Below are positions 9,053 to 18,226 of a DNA stretch of 58,396 bases, piece by piece. The position numbers were made by a program, and so were the translations under genes. Location of the stretch: the NCBI GenBank assembly GCA_012515235.1, contig JAAYYU010000243.1:1-58396 (forward strand). The letters are read 5' to 3'. The stretch comes from Candidatus Anammoximicrobium sp. Its GTDB lineage: Bacteria > Planctomycetota > Planctomycetia > Pirellulales > Pirellulaceae. Below the pieces are notes generated by a model. That model was not told where the DNA came from and did not search any database. It saw only the letters and a program-made list of their open reading frames with translations. Within the stretch, counting starts at the first letter, position 1, and each line of letters starts with the position of its first letter.

Positions 9053-9760
9053 CGATAAATTCTCCTTGTGTTTAGAGGGCAAAAGGCGGCCTGCGGCCGC
9101 AACCATCGTGAAGGGCCGCGACCGCCGAATGCGGCTTAACCTGGCTGGCAACGTCGAAATCCGATCCGGTTCCGTTCGGCGCCGGAACCCACCAAGACGC
9201 GTCTACACCGCGCAGGGTACGGATTGAAGTTCTGACTGCCGTTAAACTTATACCAGAACTCGCCGTCGTTCAATTCCCCGGTACGGGATATTTGGGCCAA
9301 CTTTTCCGGGAAAACGGGTGCCGTAACGTCCCTGCCGGGCCAGGCATGCGGATCCCACTCGGCCATTGCGTCAGGCAACGTCATTGGCCCGGAAGGATCT
9401 CCGGTCTTGCGGAGGCCGTGTTGGGGTCAAAATATGGCGTGCGGCTGGCAGGTTTCGTACGCTAGTGAAGGTGGAAGTCAATTGAAGCAACGACAAATCG
9501 CTGACCGGCGCGACCGCGCCGACAGCCAGATCTGGATTGCCCAGGTCCGCATCCGTCAGCCGTAATCGTGCGCGACGCCGGCGATCGCGAACATGCCGCA
9601 ACGGCATTACACGCCAGCCGCAGTTCTTGCTCGTCTTGCCAACTCCCACTGCCACCGGTTTGGCGAGCTACCAAACGTCCGTCTTCCCCCCGTGGCCTAT
9701 CCCGCAGGCGCCGCAACCGCCCCTTCCGCGGTTAGCCGACAGCGGATAGGATCTGGCCCC
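9053..9760. other. 708-bp stretch with only a doubtful ORF remnant
   Basis: On the minus strand 9136-9384 encodes 82 residues (MTLPDAMAEWDPHAWPGRDV, then a GEFWYKFNG segment) whose N-terminal two-thirds look protein-like. The end degenerates into Arg-rich sequence, and no ribosome site is obvious. A second minus frame (9371-9655) contributes DADLGNPDLAVGAV. The two may be pieces of one decayed gene with a frameshift near 9375. I cannot name a family. The promoter for the helicase at 9761 must also lie here, but I see no clear -35/-10 pair. Confidence 0.3.
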
Positions 9761-11803
<2,043 letters not shown>

Positions 11804-11932
11804 AGCCCTCCCGCGCACTTCTGCCGGACTCGGACTAGACTGAAACGGGGCAGGTAACATCGCCCCGGATAGCTGGAGTGTGGTTCCCTGGATTCCCTGC
11901 CTGACGTCTTGCCGCCGCAAGGGAGAAAAGCG

Positions 11933-12151
11933 ATGGACGCGGATCAGAATGCAACCGATCAGGAAATCACTTTCGAGCCGTTCGCCGCGCAGAAGAAAAC
12001 CGACCGTGCTGAACTCCTGGCCCTCCCGCCTGACGAGGCTCAAGTGGCGGTGGAACAGGTCTTGTACCCGCCTTGCGATGCTTTGGGGCGTGAAATCAAG
12101 CTACCGCTTCGCGCCGTCTTACGGAGAATGTCCCTTTTCGCTCACTCGTGA
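11933..12151 (+). CDS. Small acidic hypothetical protein, possibly truncated
   Basis: This 72-residue frame starts MDADQNATDQEITFEPFAAQ after GGGAGAAAAGCG. It is acidic with a helical middle (DRAELLALPPDEAQVAVEQV) and ends abruptly in RRMSLFAHS. It converges on, and overlaps by 10 bp, the minus-strand gene ending at 12142. The end lies at a junction with an unrelated gene, so the ORF may be the 5' part of a longer gene. I recognise no domain. Confidence 0.4.
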   Translation: MDADQNATDQEITFEPFAAQKKTDRAELLALPPDEAQVAVEQVLYPPCDALGREIKLPLRAVLRRMSLFAHS

Positions 12152-12456
12152 TGGGCCTCCGTACAGACGCCCGCGAATCCTCGTCGCCGCTCAACTCGCG
12201 GTGGCTTCTGTGGCCTCTTGTTCCGGAACCAGGCGTCGAATTCGTCTCGTTCCATCAACCCGCTCAACTCGAGCACCCCGCGCAGTTTCACCACGTCCCG
12301 TTCCAGCATCGGTTCGTCCGGCTCATGGTACGCCATACACAACAGCGCATTTCTGACTTCGGGATGTGTCAACGCCAGATAGTCGCCGGAACGGTCCTCG
12401 AACCCCAACTGCAGCAAGAACTCACGCAAACGGCCGCAGGCCGCAAAATGGTTCAT
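12142..12456 (-). CDS. Small conserved-type protein with its 5' region replaced by a repeat
   Basis: This 104-residue frame reads MNHFAACGRLREFLLQLGFE, then DEPMLERDVVKLRGVLELSG and LMERDEFDAWF. It resembles the small alpha/beta proteins of type II toxin-antitoxin or regulatory pairs (LRELLxxLGF ... DLxxVRxxLDxxGLLD..DFD). Confidence in that likeness is modest. The ATG at 12456 lies directly beside the hairpin repeat that begins at 12457, leaving no native ribosome-binding site. Either the original start was further upstream and was lost, or the gene is silent. The Lys/Arg-rich tail (NKRPQKPPRVERRR) is not diagnostic. Confidence 0.5.
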   Translation of the reverse strand: MNHFAACGRLREFLLQLGFEDRSGDYLALTHPEVRNALLCMAYHEPDEPMLERDVVKLRGVLELSGLMERDEFDAWFRNKRPQKPPRVERRRGFAGVCTEAHHE

Positions 12457-12720
12457 CACGCTGCTCGACAGCGTGGAACGGTGTTCAGGACCAGACCGTC
12501 CCGCGCGCCCCCGCCCTCCCACGTCACCACGCTGCTCGCCAGCGTGGGACGATGTTCACAACCAGAGGCGATGACCACCAACAGCTCGCCACCACGGAGG
12601 TTGCCTCCGTGGAGCGGTGTTCGCACGGAGGAAACATCATCCCACCCGGACCAGCCGGGCGGTGATGGCAGGATGCGAAGAGCGACTCGGTCTGGTGTTG
12701 AACATGGCCCCTCGGAGGCA
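12457..12720. repeat. Array of hairpin + GTGTTCA modules
   Basis: Three plus-strand units each consist of a hairpin followed by a similar tail. 12457-12475: stem CACGCTG/CAGCGTG, loop CTCGA, tail GGAACGGTGTTCAGGACCAG. 12528-12546: same stem, loop CTCGC, tail GGGACGATGTTCACAACCAG. 12592-12612: 9-bp stem CCACGGAGG/CCTCCGTGG, tail GGAGCGGTGTTCGCAC. A fourth unit is inverted (12691-12705, TCTGGTGTTGAACAT) and is followed by a GCAAG-loop hairpin. The tail is kept while the stems differ. Related single copies occur at 1298-1336 and 40471-40487. No gene lies here. Confidence 0.65.
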
Positions 12721-12791
12721 AGCTCCGCGGTGGCCGGGACGTCGGTCGCACCGGCAAGGTTGGGGATAATTCAAGTCTGAGTCTTGGATTT

Positions 12792-12971
12792 ATTTCGGAT
12801 TCTGAACTCCGAAATTGGCTGCTGCCCTGGACTTCGCAGGAAAACAGGATATACTTCCTGCACGTTTGATCCTCTCGGTAAGTGCCCATTGGATCACTGC
12901 CAGGTCCAATGGTTCTCTGAGTACGCGATGCATGCTGCTCGCCTTCGGTCCTGGAAACTCGATACAGGACC
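12792..12971 (+). promoter_or_regulatory. Structured upstream region and leader of rhlE
   Basis: Three perfect hairpins precede the helicase gene. 12792-12815 has an 8-bp stem ATTTCGGA with an 8-nt loop. 12886-12912 has an 8-bp stem CCATTGGA with an 11-nt loop. 12947-12971 has a 7-bp stem GGTCCTG with an 11-nt loop and ends 4 bases before the ATG. A TATACT box at 12850-12855 could be the -10 of the promoter, giving a leader of about 110 nt that carries the last two hairpins. No Shine-Dalgarno is exposed between the last hairpin and the start. Temperature or helicase-dependent control is plausible, because DEAD-box genes are often autoregulated through leaders. Confidence 0.5.
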
Positions 12972-12975
12972 TCGC

Positions 12976-14253
12976 ATGACTTTTGAACGACTCGGTCTAG
13001 CTTCGCCTCTCCTGCGGGCGGTTTCTTCGCAGGGCTACACTTCTCCCACCCCGATCCAATCCCAAGCGATTCCCCATGTGTTGGCCGGTTCCGACGTGCT
13101 GGGCTGCGCCCAGACGGGGACCGGCAAGACGGCGGCCTTTGCGTTGCCGATCTTGCAGCTTTTGACGGCGGCCGTTCAGCCGCCGCGGGAACGCGACCGG
13201 CCGATCCGCACGCTGATCCTTTCCCCGACTCGCGAGCTGGCCGCGCAGATCGCCGACAGCTTTCGGGTTTACGGGCGTCACACGGGACTGCGGCACAGCG
13301 TCGTGTTTGGCGGGGTCAGCCAGCGGCCCCAGGTGAATGATCTGCAGCGCGGCGTGGACATCCTGGTTGCCACACCGGGCCGGTTGGTCGACCTGATGAA
13401 CCAAGGTCTGGTCAATTTGCGTTCGGTCGAAATCTTCGTGTTGGACGAAGCCGACCGCATGCTGGATATGGGCTTCCTGCCCGATCTGCGCCGCGTGCAA
13501 GCCAAATTGCCTGCCCGGCGGCAAACCCTGCTGTTCTCCGCGACCATGCCGAAGGCCATCCAGCATCTGGCCGATGCGCTGCTCCGCGATCCCGTGCGGA
13601 TTCGTGTGGCCGCCGTGCAAGCGACGACGGACCTGATCGCCGAGTCGGTGTGCTTTGTGGCCAAGCAGCAGAAGCCGCAATTGCTGGCCGATCTGCTGAC
13701 GAATCAAGCCGTGGCCCGCGCTCTGGTCTTTACGCGCACCAAGCACGGGGCGGATCGCGTCGCCCGGCAGTTGAACAAGGCCGGGATTCGGGCCGAGGCC
13801 ATGCACGGGAACAAGAGCCAGGCGTCGCGGCAACGCACGCTGGCCGGTTTCAAGTCAAATCGGCCCCCGGTGCTCGTCGCCACCGACGTAGCGGCCCGCG
13901 GCATCGACGTGGACGACGTGTCGCACGTGTTCAATTACGACCTGCCGCACGAGCCGGAGATGTACGTGCATCGGATCGGCCGCACCGGCCGCGCCGGCGC
14001 ATCGGGCATCGCCGTGTCGTTTTGCGACCACGAAGAACGAAAGCTGCTGTTGGCGATCGAGCGGCTGATCCGTCGCAAGCTGCTCGTCGATCGCGCCGTG
14101 ACGGTGCAGGAGGCGGACTCCGTTTCGGCGCCTCGGCCGTCCGTGCTGCAGGATTCCGAGCCGCGGGCGCCCGCTCGCCGCTGGCGTGCCGCGAAAGCGA
14201 AGGGGCCTCGTACCAGTTCTCGCTACGCAGGCGGAAAGGGACGACGCTGGTAG
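12976..14253 (+). CDS. rhlE: RhlE-type DEAD-box RNA helicase
   Basis: This 425-residue ATP-dependent RNA helicase begins MTFERLGL. Motifs in order are GYTSPTPIQ (Q motif), AQTGTGKTAAF (I), PTRELAAQ (Ia), TPGRLVD (Ib), VLDEADRMLDMGF (II, DEAD), SATMP (III), ARALVFTRTKHGA (IV), ATDVAARGIDVDDVSHV (V) and YVHRIGRTGRAG (VI). The RhlE group acts in ribosome assembly and mRNA turnover, often in the cold. The C-terminal tail of about 60 residues is basic and Arg/Ala/Lys-rich (RRWRAAKAKGPRTSSRYAGG), as usual for RNA binding. I took the ATG at 12976 because upstream codons to 12784 cover the structured leader and are not helicase-like. Confidence 0.93.
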   Translation: MTFERLGLASPLLRAVSSQGYTSPTPIQSQAIPHVLAGSDVLGCAQTGTGKTAAFALPILQLLTAAVQPPRERDRPIRTLILSPTRELAAQIADSFRVYGRHTGLRHSVVFGGVSQRPQVNDLQRGVDILVATPGRLVDLMNQGLVNLRSVEIFVLDEADRMLDMGFLPDLRRVQAKLPARRQTLLFSATMPKAIQHLADALLRDPVRIRVAAVQATTDLIAESVCFVAKQQKPQLLADLLTNQAVARALVFTRTKHGADRVARQLNKAGIRAEAMHGNKSQASRQRTLAGFKSNRPPVLVATDVAARGIDVDDVSHVFNYDLPHEPEMYVHRIGRTGRAGASGIAVSFCDHEERKLLLAIERLIRRKLLVDRAVTVQEADSVSAPRPSVLQDSEPRAPARRWRAAKAKGPRTSSRYAGGKGRRW

Positions 14254-14271
14254 GGCGGGCGGCTCCTGACA

Positions 14272-14425
14272 CCGAACGGTAAACGGACGCGATACGCGGG
14301 CCTTGATGATGGCACGCTCCGCACGAAAGGGGTCAGGCTTACAGAATTCAATTTTGGCCGAGCGACGTCGTTCCAAATGGTTAGACTTGCCATCGGCCAA
14401 AATTGAATTCTGTAAGCCTGACCCC
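14272..14425. repeat. GGGGTCAGGC palindrome, copy A
   Basis: A perfect inverted repeat at 14329-14425 has 33-nt arms (14329-14361 and 14393-14425) around a 31-nt centre. The left end is GGGGTCAGGCTTACAGAATT. The 57 bp to its left (from 14272, CCGAACGGTAAACGG and a TGATGATGGCACG segment) are shared at identical spacing with copies B and E, so the element is at least 154 bp. It lies between rhlE (+) and the 3' end of the second helicase (-) and could act as a bidirectional 3' end. Confidence 0.9.
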
Positions 14426-14457
14426 AGCCGCGAGCCGGGCTGCGGTCGCTGGCCACT

Positions 14458-16533
14458 TCACGACCACATCGCCTGAATCTGACTGCGGATTTGGCGGCTG
14501 GTGAGCGAGGCGGCGGCGGGCTCGGAGGGCGGCTGTCCCGCGTTGCAAGGGTTGGCCAAACGAGCCTCAAAAAACGTTCTGAGCGGCGGCGGCAGAAACC
14601 GCGTCAGCTGGGCGAAACTGTGGCGGTCGGTGAATCCGCCGCGGTTGGCGTGGTAGTAACGCTGTGGCTGGCAGACGTACAGATGGTTCTTGGCCCGCGT
14701 CAGGGCGACGTAGAACAGCCGCAACTCTTCCTCGATTTCTTCGTCGCTGCCCGTGGCCATGTCGGAGGGGATATTGCCATCGGCCGCGTGGATCACGAAC
14801 ACGGTGTCCCATTCCAACCCCTTGGCGGAATGGATCGTGCTAAGGATCAGGTAGTCCTCGTCCAGCAGCGGCGGGCCGGCGAAATCCTCGGTGCTTTCCG
14901 GCGGGTCCAGGGCTAATTGCGTCAGCAGCGACGGGCGGTCGGCGAACCGCGCAGCCAACTGCTGGATCTGCTCCAAATCCCGTTTCCGCGGCGCGGGGTT
15001 GTCATACTTGTCCTGCAAGATCGGTTCGTAGAAGCGGCGGGCCAGCGAGACTTGCGACGCGACGTCCGCCACGGGGTGACGGGTAAGCTGCCGGAGCACG
15101 TCCAGCAGTTGGGGCCAGGTCGCGGCGGCGGCTTTGCCGGCCGGGGCAGCCTCCCAAACCCGCCAATCGCCGCGCGACGAAGCGATCCGTTCCATCAGTT
15201 GTCGAGCACGCTTCGGACCGATGCCGGGCAGCAACTGCAGCACGCGGATGCCGGCGACCAGGTCCCGCGGGTTTTCGGCCAGCCGGAGCAGCGACAGCAG
15301 GTCCTTGATGTGGGCCGCCTCCAGGAACTTGAGGCCGCCGAACTTGACGTAGGGGATATTGCGGCGAGTCAGCTCGCCCTCCAACAGCACGCTGTGGTGC
15401 GACGTGCGATACAGGACCGCTTGCCGCCGCAGGTCGATGCCTTCCTCGCGCCGCTGCAGGATTTCGCGGATGACGTACTCGGCCTGGTCGTTCTCGTCCT
15501 GGCAGGTGACCAGTTGCGGCAACGGGCCGCCCTCGCGGGCCGACCACAGATCCTTGCGGAACCGCCGCTGCGCTTGGCCGATCACGTGGTTGGTCGCTCT
15601 CAGGATGGGCTGCGTGCTGCGGTAGTTCTGCTCCAGCTTGACGATCGTCGCTGCGGGAAATTCCGTGGGAAAATCGAGGATATTGCGGACGGTCGCCGCG
15701 CGGAACGAGTAGATCGCTTGCGCGTCGTCGCCAACGGCCGTCAGCCCCCGGCCGTCGGGCCGCAGCAGCTTGATGATCTCGGCTTGGACCCGGTTGGTGT
15801 CCTGGTATTCGTCCACCAAAACGCAATCAAAGCGGCCGCGGATCTGCGGCCCGACTTGTGGGTCCGCCAGCAACCCGCGCCAGAACAGAAGTAAATCGTC
15901 ATAGTCCAGGATTCCACCCTGTTCCTTGCGTTCGCCGTACGCCGCAAACAATCGCTTCAGGTCCGCCGCACCGTCGCGGCACCAGGGGAACTGGGCCGCC
16001 AGGACCTGTTCCAGCGGCTGCTGGGCGTTGACGCAGTGGCTGTAGATCGCCAGGCACGTGCCTTTGCGGGGAAAACGCTGGTCCGTCTTGGACAGTTCCA
16101 ATTCGGTGCGGACGACGTCCAGCAAGTCTTCGGAATCGCCACGGTCCAGGATCGTAAAGGCCGGTTCCAGTCCGGCGGCGGGGGCGTACAGCCGCAGCAG
16201 GCGAGCGGCGATGGCGTGAAAAGTGCCTCCCCAGACGGCTTGAATGTAGGATCCGCCCCGCTGCGAGTGACCGCTGCCGTGCAGTTGCCTGAGCAGTCCG
16301 TCTACCCGGCGCAGCATTTCCGCGGCCGCGCGGCGGGTGAAGGTCAGCAGCAGAATCCGCCCCGGAGGAATCCTTTGCTGGATGTGATGCGCGACGCGGT
16401 GGACCAGGGTCTTGGTCTTGCCTGTCCCGGCTCCGGCGACAATCAGCAGCGGACCGGCGCCGTGCTGGACCGCCTCCCGCTGTGGGCCGTTGAGTCCTTC
16501 CAGGATCAAGCTTCCGTTCTCTTCCGCCGGCAT
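14458..16533 (-). CDS. UvrD/Rep-type superfamily 1 DNA helicase (second paralogue)
   Basis: The ATG at 16533 (GGAAGG upstream) gives 691 residues; the ATG at 16560 is an alternative. Motifs are LNGPQREAV (Q), VAGAGTGKTKTL (I), TFTRRAAAEM (Ia), VDEYQDTNRV (II), GDDAQAIYSFRAA (III), LEQNYRST (IV), STIHSAKGLEWDTVFVIHA (V) and YVALTRAKNHL (VI). Motif III has GDDAQAIYSFR where the first paralogue has GDDDQSIYGWR, placing the two in different sub-branches. A helix-hairpin-helix-like segment, LLPGIGPKRARQLMERI, sits in the 2B region. It is an ATP-driven 3'-5' translocase in DNA repair, divergent from yedF. Confidence 0.92.
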   Translation of the reverse strand: MPAEENGSLILEGLNGPQREAVQHGAGPLLIVAGAGTGKTKTLVHRVAHHIQQRIPPGRILLLTFTRRAAAEMLRRVDGLLRQLHGSGHSQRGGSYIQAVWGGTFHAIAARLLRLYAPAAGLEPAFTILDRGDSEDLLDVVRTELELSKTDQRFPRKGTCLAIYSHCVNAQQPLEQVLAAQFPWCRDGAADLKRLFAAYGERKEQGGILDYDDLLLFWRGLLADPQVGPQIRGRFDCVLVDEYQDTNRVQAEIIKLLRPDGRGLTAVGDDAQAIYSFRAATVRNILDFPTEFPAATIVKLEQNYRSTQPILRATNHVIGQAQRRFRKDLWSAREGGPLPQLVTCQDENDQAEYVIREILQRREEGIDLRRQAVLYRTSHHSVLLEGELTRRNIPYVKFGGLKFLEAAHIKDLLSLLRLAENPRDLVAGIRVLQLLPGIGPKRARQLMERIASSRGDWRVWEAAPAGKAAAATWPQLLDVLRQLTRHPVADVASQVSLARRFYEPILQDKYDNPAPRKRDLEQIQQLAARFADRPSLLTQLALDPPESTEDFAGPPLLDEDYLILSTIHSAKGLEWDTVFVIHAADGNIPSDMATGSDEEIEEELRLFYVALTRAKNHLYVCQPQRYYHANRGGFTDRHSFAQLTRFLPPPLRTFFEARLANPCNAGQPPSEPAAASLTSRQIRSQIQAMWS

Positions 16534-16596
16534 CGAATTCGCCCTTCCGTAAGCCTGCAAATTGCGCCATCAGTGTAACAACTGCTGCGTTTCGCG

Positions 16597-16602
16597 TATA
16601 CT
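16597..16602 (+). promoter_or_regulatory. Candidate -10 box for yedF
   Basis: TATACT lies 70 bp before the yedF start, within the short divergent region shared with the helicase gene. No good -35 is visible at 16-18 bp; the best is GTAACA at 16575-16580. This is a tentative assignment. Confidence 0.35.
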
Positions 16603-16671
16603 CGGCAGTCGCCGTTTTGGCGTGCGGCGACTTGTCGCCGCTTTGGTCTATGGCCTGGAGGAACACACGAA

Positions 16672-17277
16672 ATGGCAAAGCAACTCGATCTCCGCGGTTT
16701 GGTCTGTGCCGACCGCGCCGAACACATCCGGGCTGCGCTGGCCGAATCGGGGCTCGAATCGTTGGACATCGTGGTCGACGACGATGCGAAGGCCGATCAC
16801 GCGCGAGACACGGCCGCGCCGCTGGGATGGTCCGCCGCCGTCCCGCGGCAAGGAGCCGAAGTCCACGTCATTTTGACTCGCGACAGGAGCGCGACGCCCG
16901 TCCCAACGCCGGCCGCCGCGCTGCCGACCACTGGCCGCTCTCCGCGCGTTGTCGGCTACATCGCGTCCAGCGTGCTGGGCGTGGGCGACGAGCAACTGGG
17001 CCGCGTGCTGATGCGGGCCTTTGTCAAGACGCTGAAAGAGTTGGACCCGCTGCCGGAGCGGCTGATCTTCGTCAATAGCGGAGTGCGACTGACCACGAAA
17101 GGGTCCGAATTGATCGCCGATCTGCGCGAATTGGAAAGCCGCGGCGTGCGGATCCTGTCCTGCGGCACGTGCCTGGACTACTATCAGCTGAAGGACGCTT
17201 TGGAGATCGGCACCGCGACGAACATGCACGAAACCGTCACGGCGCTGGCCGAGGCCGACCGCGTGCTGAAGCCGTGA
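16672..17277 (+). CDS. yedF: YedF-like selenium/sulfur metabolism protein
   Basis: This 201-residue protein has two domains. Residues 1-70 are TusA-like (LDLRGLVCADRAEHIR). C12 is kept, but the usual CPxP sequence reads CADR, so sulfur-carrier use of this cysteine is uncertain. Residues 92-200 are DsrE-like, with VNSGVRLTTKGSE and a SCGTCLDYY loop (C164, C167), the typical YedF cysteine pair. The family is linked to selenium or persulfide trafficking, often beside SelD or DUF3343. GGAGG lies 11-15 bases before the ATG. The downstream neighbour on the same strand is a DUF3343 protein, which supports the role, although a palindrome lies between them. Confidence 0.88.
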   Translation: MAKQLDLRGLVCADRAEHIRAALAESGLESLDIVVDDDAKADHARDTAAPLGWSAAVPRQGAEVHVILTRDRSATPVPTPAAALPTTGRSPRVVGYIASSVLGVGDEQLGRVLMRAFVKTLKELDPLPERLIFVNSGVRLTTKGSELIADLRELESRGVRILSCGTCLDYYQLKDALEIGTATNMHETVTALAEADRVLKP

Positions 17278-17315
17278 CGGGGCCCCGCTGACACGTGACC
17301 GGCACGGCGCTGGAA

Positions 17316-17469
17316 CCAAACGGGAAACGGCTACGGGAAGTCGCCGTCGATGATGGCAAGGTCGCGCGACATGGGGTCAGGCTTACAGAATTCAGTTTTG
17401 GCCGAGCAAGGTCGTACCATGTGGCTGATACCAAACTCGGCCAAAACTGAATTCTGTAAGCCTGACCCC
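17316..17469. repeat. GGGGTCAGGC palindrome, copy B, nested in another repeat
   Basis: The perfect inverted repeat 17373-17469 has 33-nt arms. Compared with copy A, one base in each arm changes together (CAATTTTG to CAGTTTTG on the left, CAAAATTG to CAAAACTG on the right), so pairing is kept. The conserved 57-bp left extension starts at 17316. Flanking pieces at about 17299-17315 (CGGCACGGCGCT) and 17517-17540 (CGTTCGGTACTAGCCGCCGG) belong to the AGCGGCACGGCGCTAGCC family, so copy B seems to sit inside such an element. It separates yedF from the DUF3343 gene. Confidence 0.9.
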
Positions 17470-17628
17470 AGCGCCGGAACCGTGACCTCATCAACGGCGC
17501 AGAGAAGTGCCGAAATCCCGTTCGGTACTAGCCGCCGGTCTTGCGGACGAATCGATTGCGGGCACTAGCACCCAACGCTCACTCATTTGTCGAACGGTGC
17601 GGAAGTTGATTACGAAAGAAGCTGGACG

Positions 17629-17967
17629 ATGCCGGAACCGGAACTTGACGAACGTTGGATCCTGGTGTTCGACTCGATTCACCACGTGCTGGCGGCGGAG
17701 CGCGCGTTGCTGGCTCGCCAGGTGCGGTGCGACTTGATCCCGACTCCGCGCGACGTCAGTTCCGACTGCGGCATGGTCATCGAACTGCGGCCGACGGACT
17801 GGACGGAAGCCCGCGGCGTGATCCGCGCGCTGGTGACCCCGCCGAGGGCGACATACCGCCGAATCGATCGCGGGGAAGGAAAGGCTGCCATCCTGCTTCT
17901 TTCCGACACGACGGCAGCGACGCCTGACCCATCCCCTGCCGTCCCGCTCGACGCGCAAACCCGATAA
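17629..17967 (+). CDS. DUF3343 putative selenium/sulfur carrier
   Basis: This 112-residue protein begins MPEPELDERWILVFDSIHHV. The fold is a small alpha/beta domain with the DUF3343 signature: a helix AAERALLARQ, the strand CDLIPTPRDVSSDCGMVIEL with C34 and C47, and a second helix-strand unit ending RRIDRGEG. DUF3343 proteins accompany YedF and selenocysteine or sulfur-trafficking genes and are thought to act as Se/S carriers through the conserved cysteine. The first in-frame start at 17587 is possible, but the family begins near the chosen Met. Residues after about 90 are a variable tail. Confidence 0.8.
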   Translation: MPEPELDERWILVFDSIHHVLAAERALLARQVRCDLIPTPRDVSSDCGMVIELRPTDWTEARGVIRALVTPPRATYRRIDRGEGKAAILLLSDTTAATPDPSPAVPLDAQTR

Positions 17968-18226
17968 CGTCGTCCCCATGCGGGAGCCCCGTGGAGAGGC
18001 ACGGCGCTATGTCGAGTGCCGAACGCCGGACCAGGCACCGTGCGGCACGCGCCTCGGATCGACCAGGCTGGCCAATACGGCACCACCACACGCCAAAGAC
18101 CGTTGGCGCGTCTTTCGGTACCGACGGTTTGTGCGTCTTTTTTTCAGCTGCCTCACGGCGGCCGCGCTAGAGATGCGAGCTAACCCGTAATCCCGCCAAG
18201 CACCACCTGGCCGCTTTTCCGTTCCC

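Noticed and set aside
14329..14425. Peptides such as GQAYRIQFWP and GSGLQNSILAEQ
   Set aside because: They are translations of the palindrome arms and recur at every copy; they mark the repeat and not a protein family.
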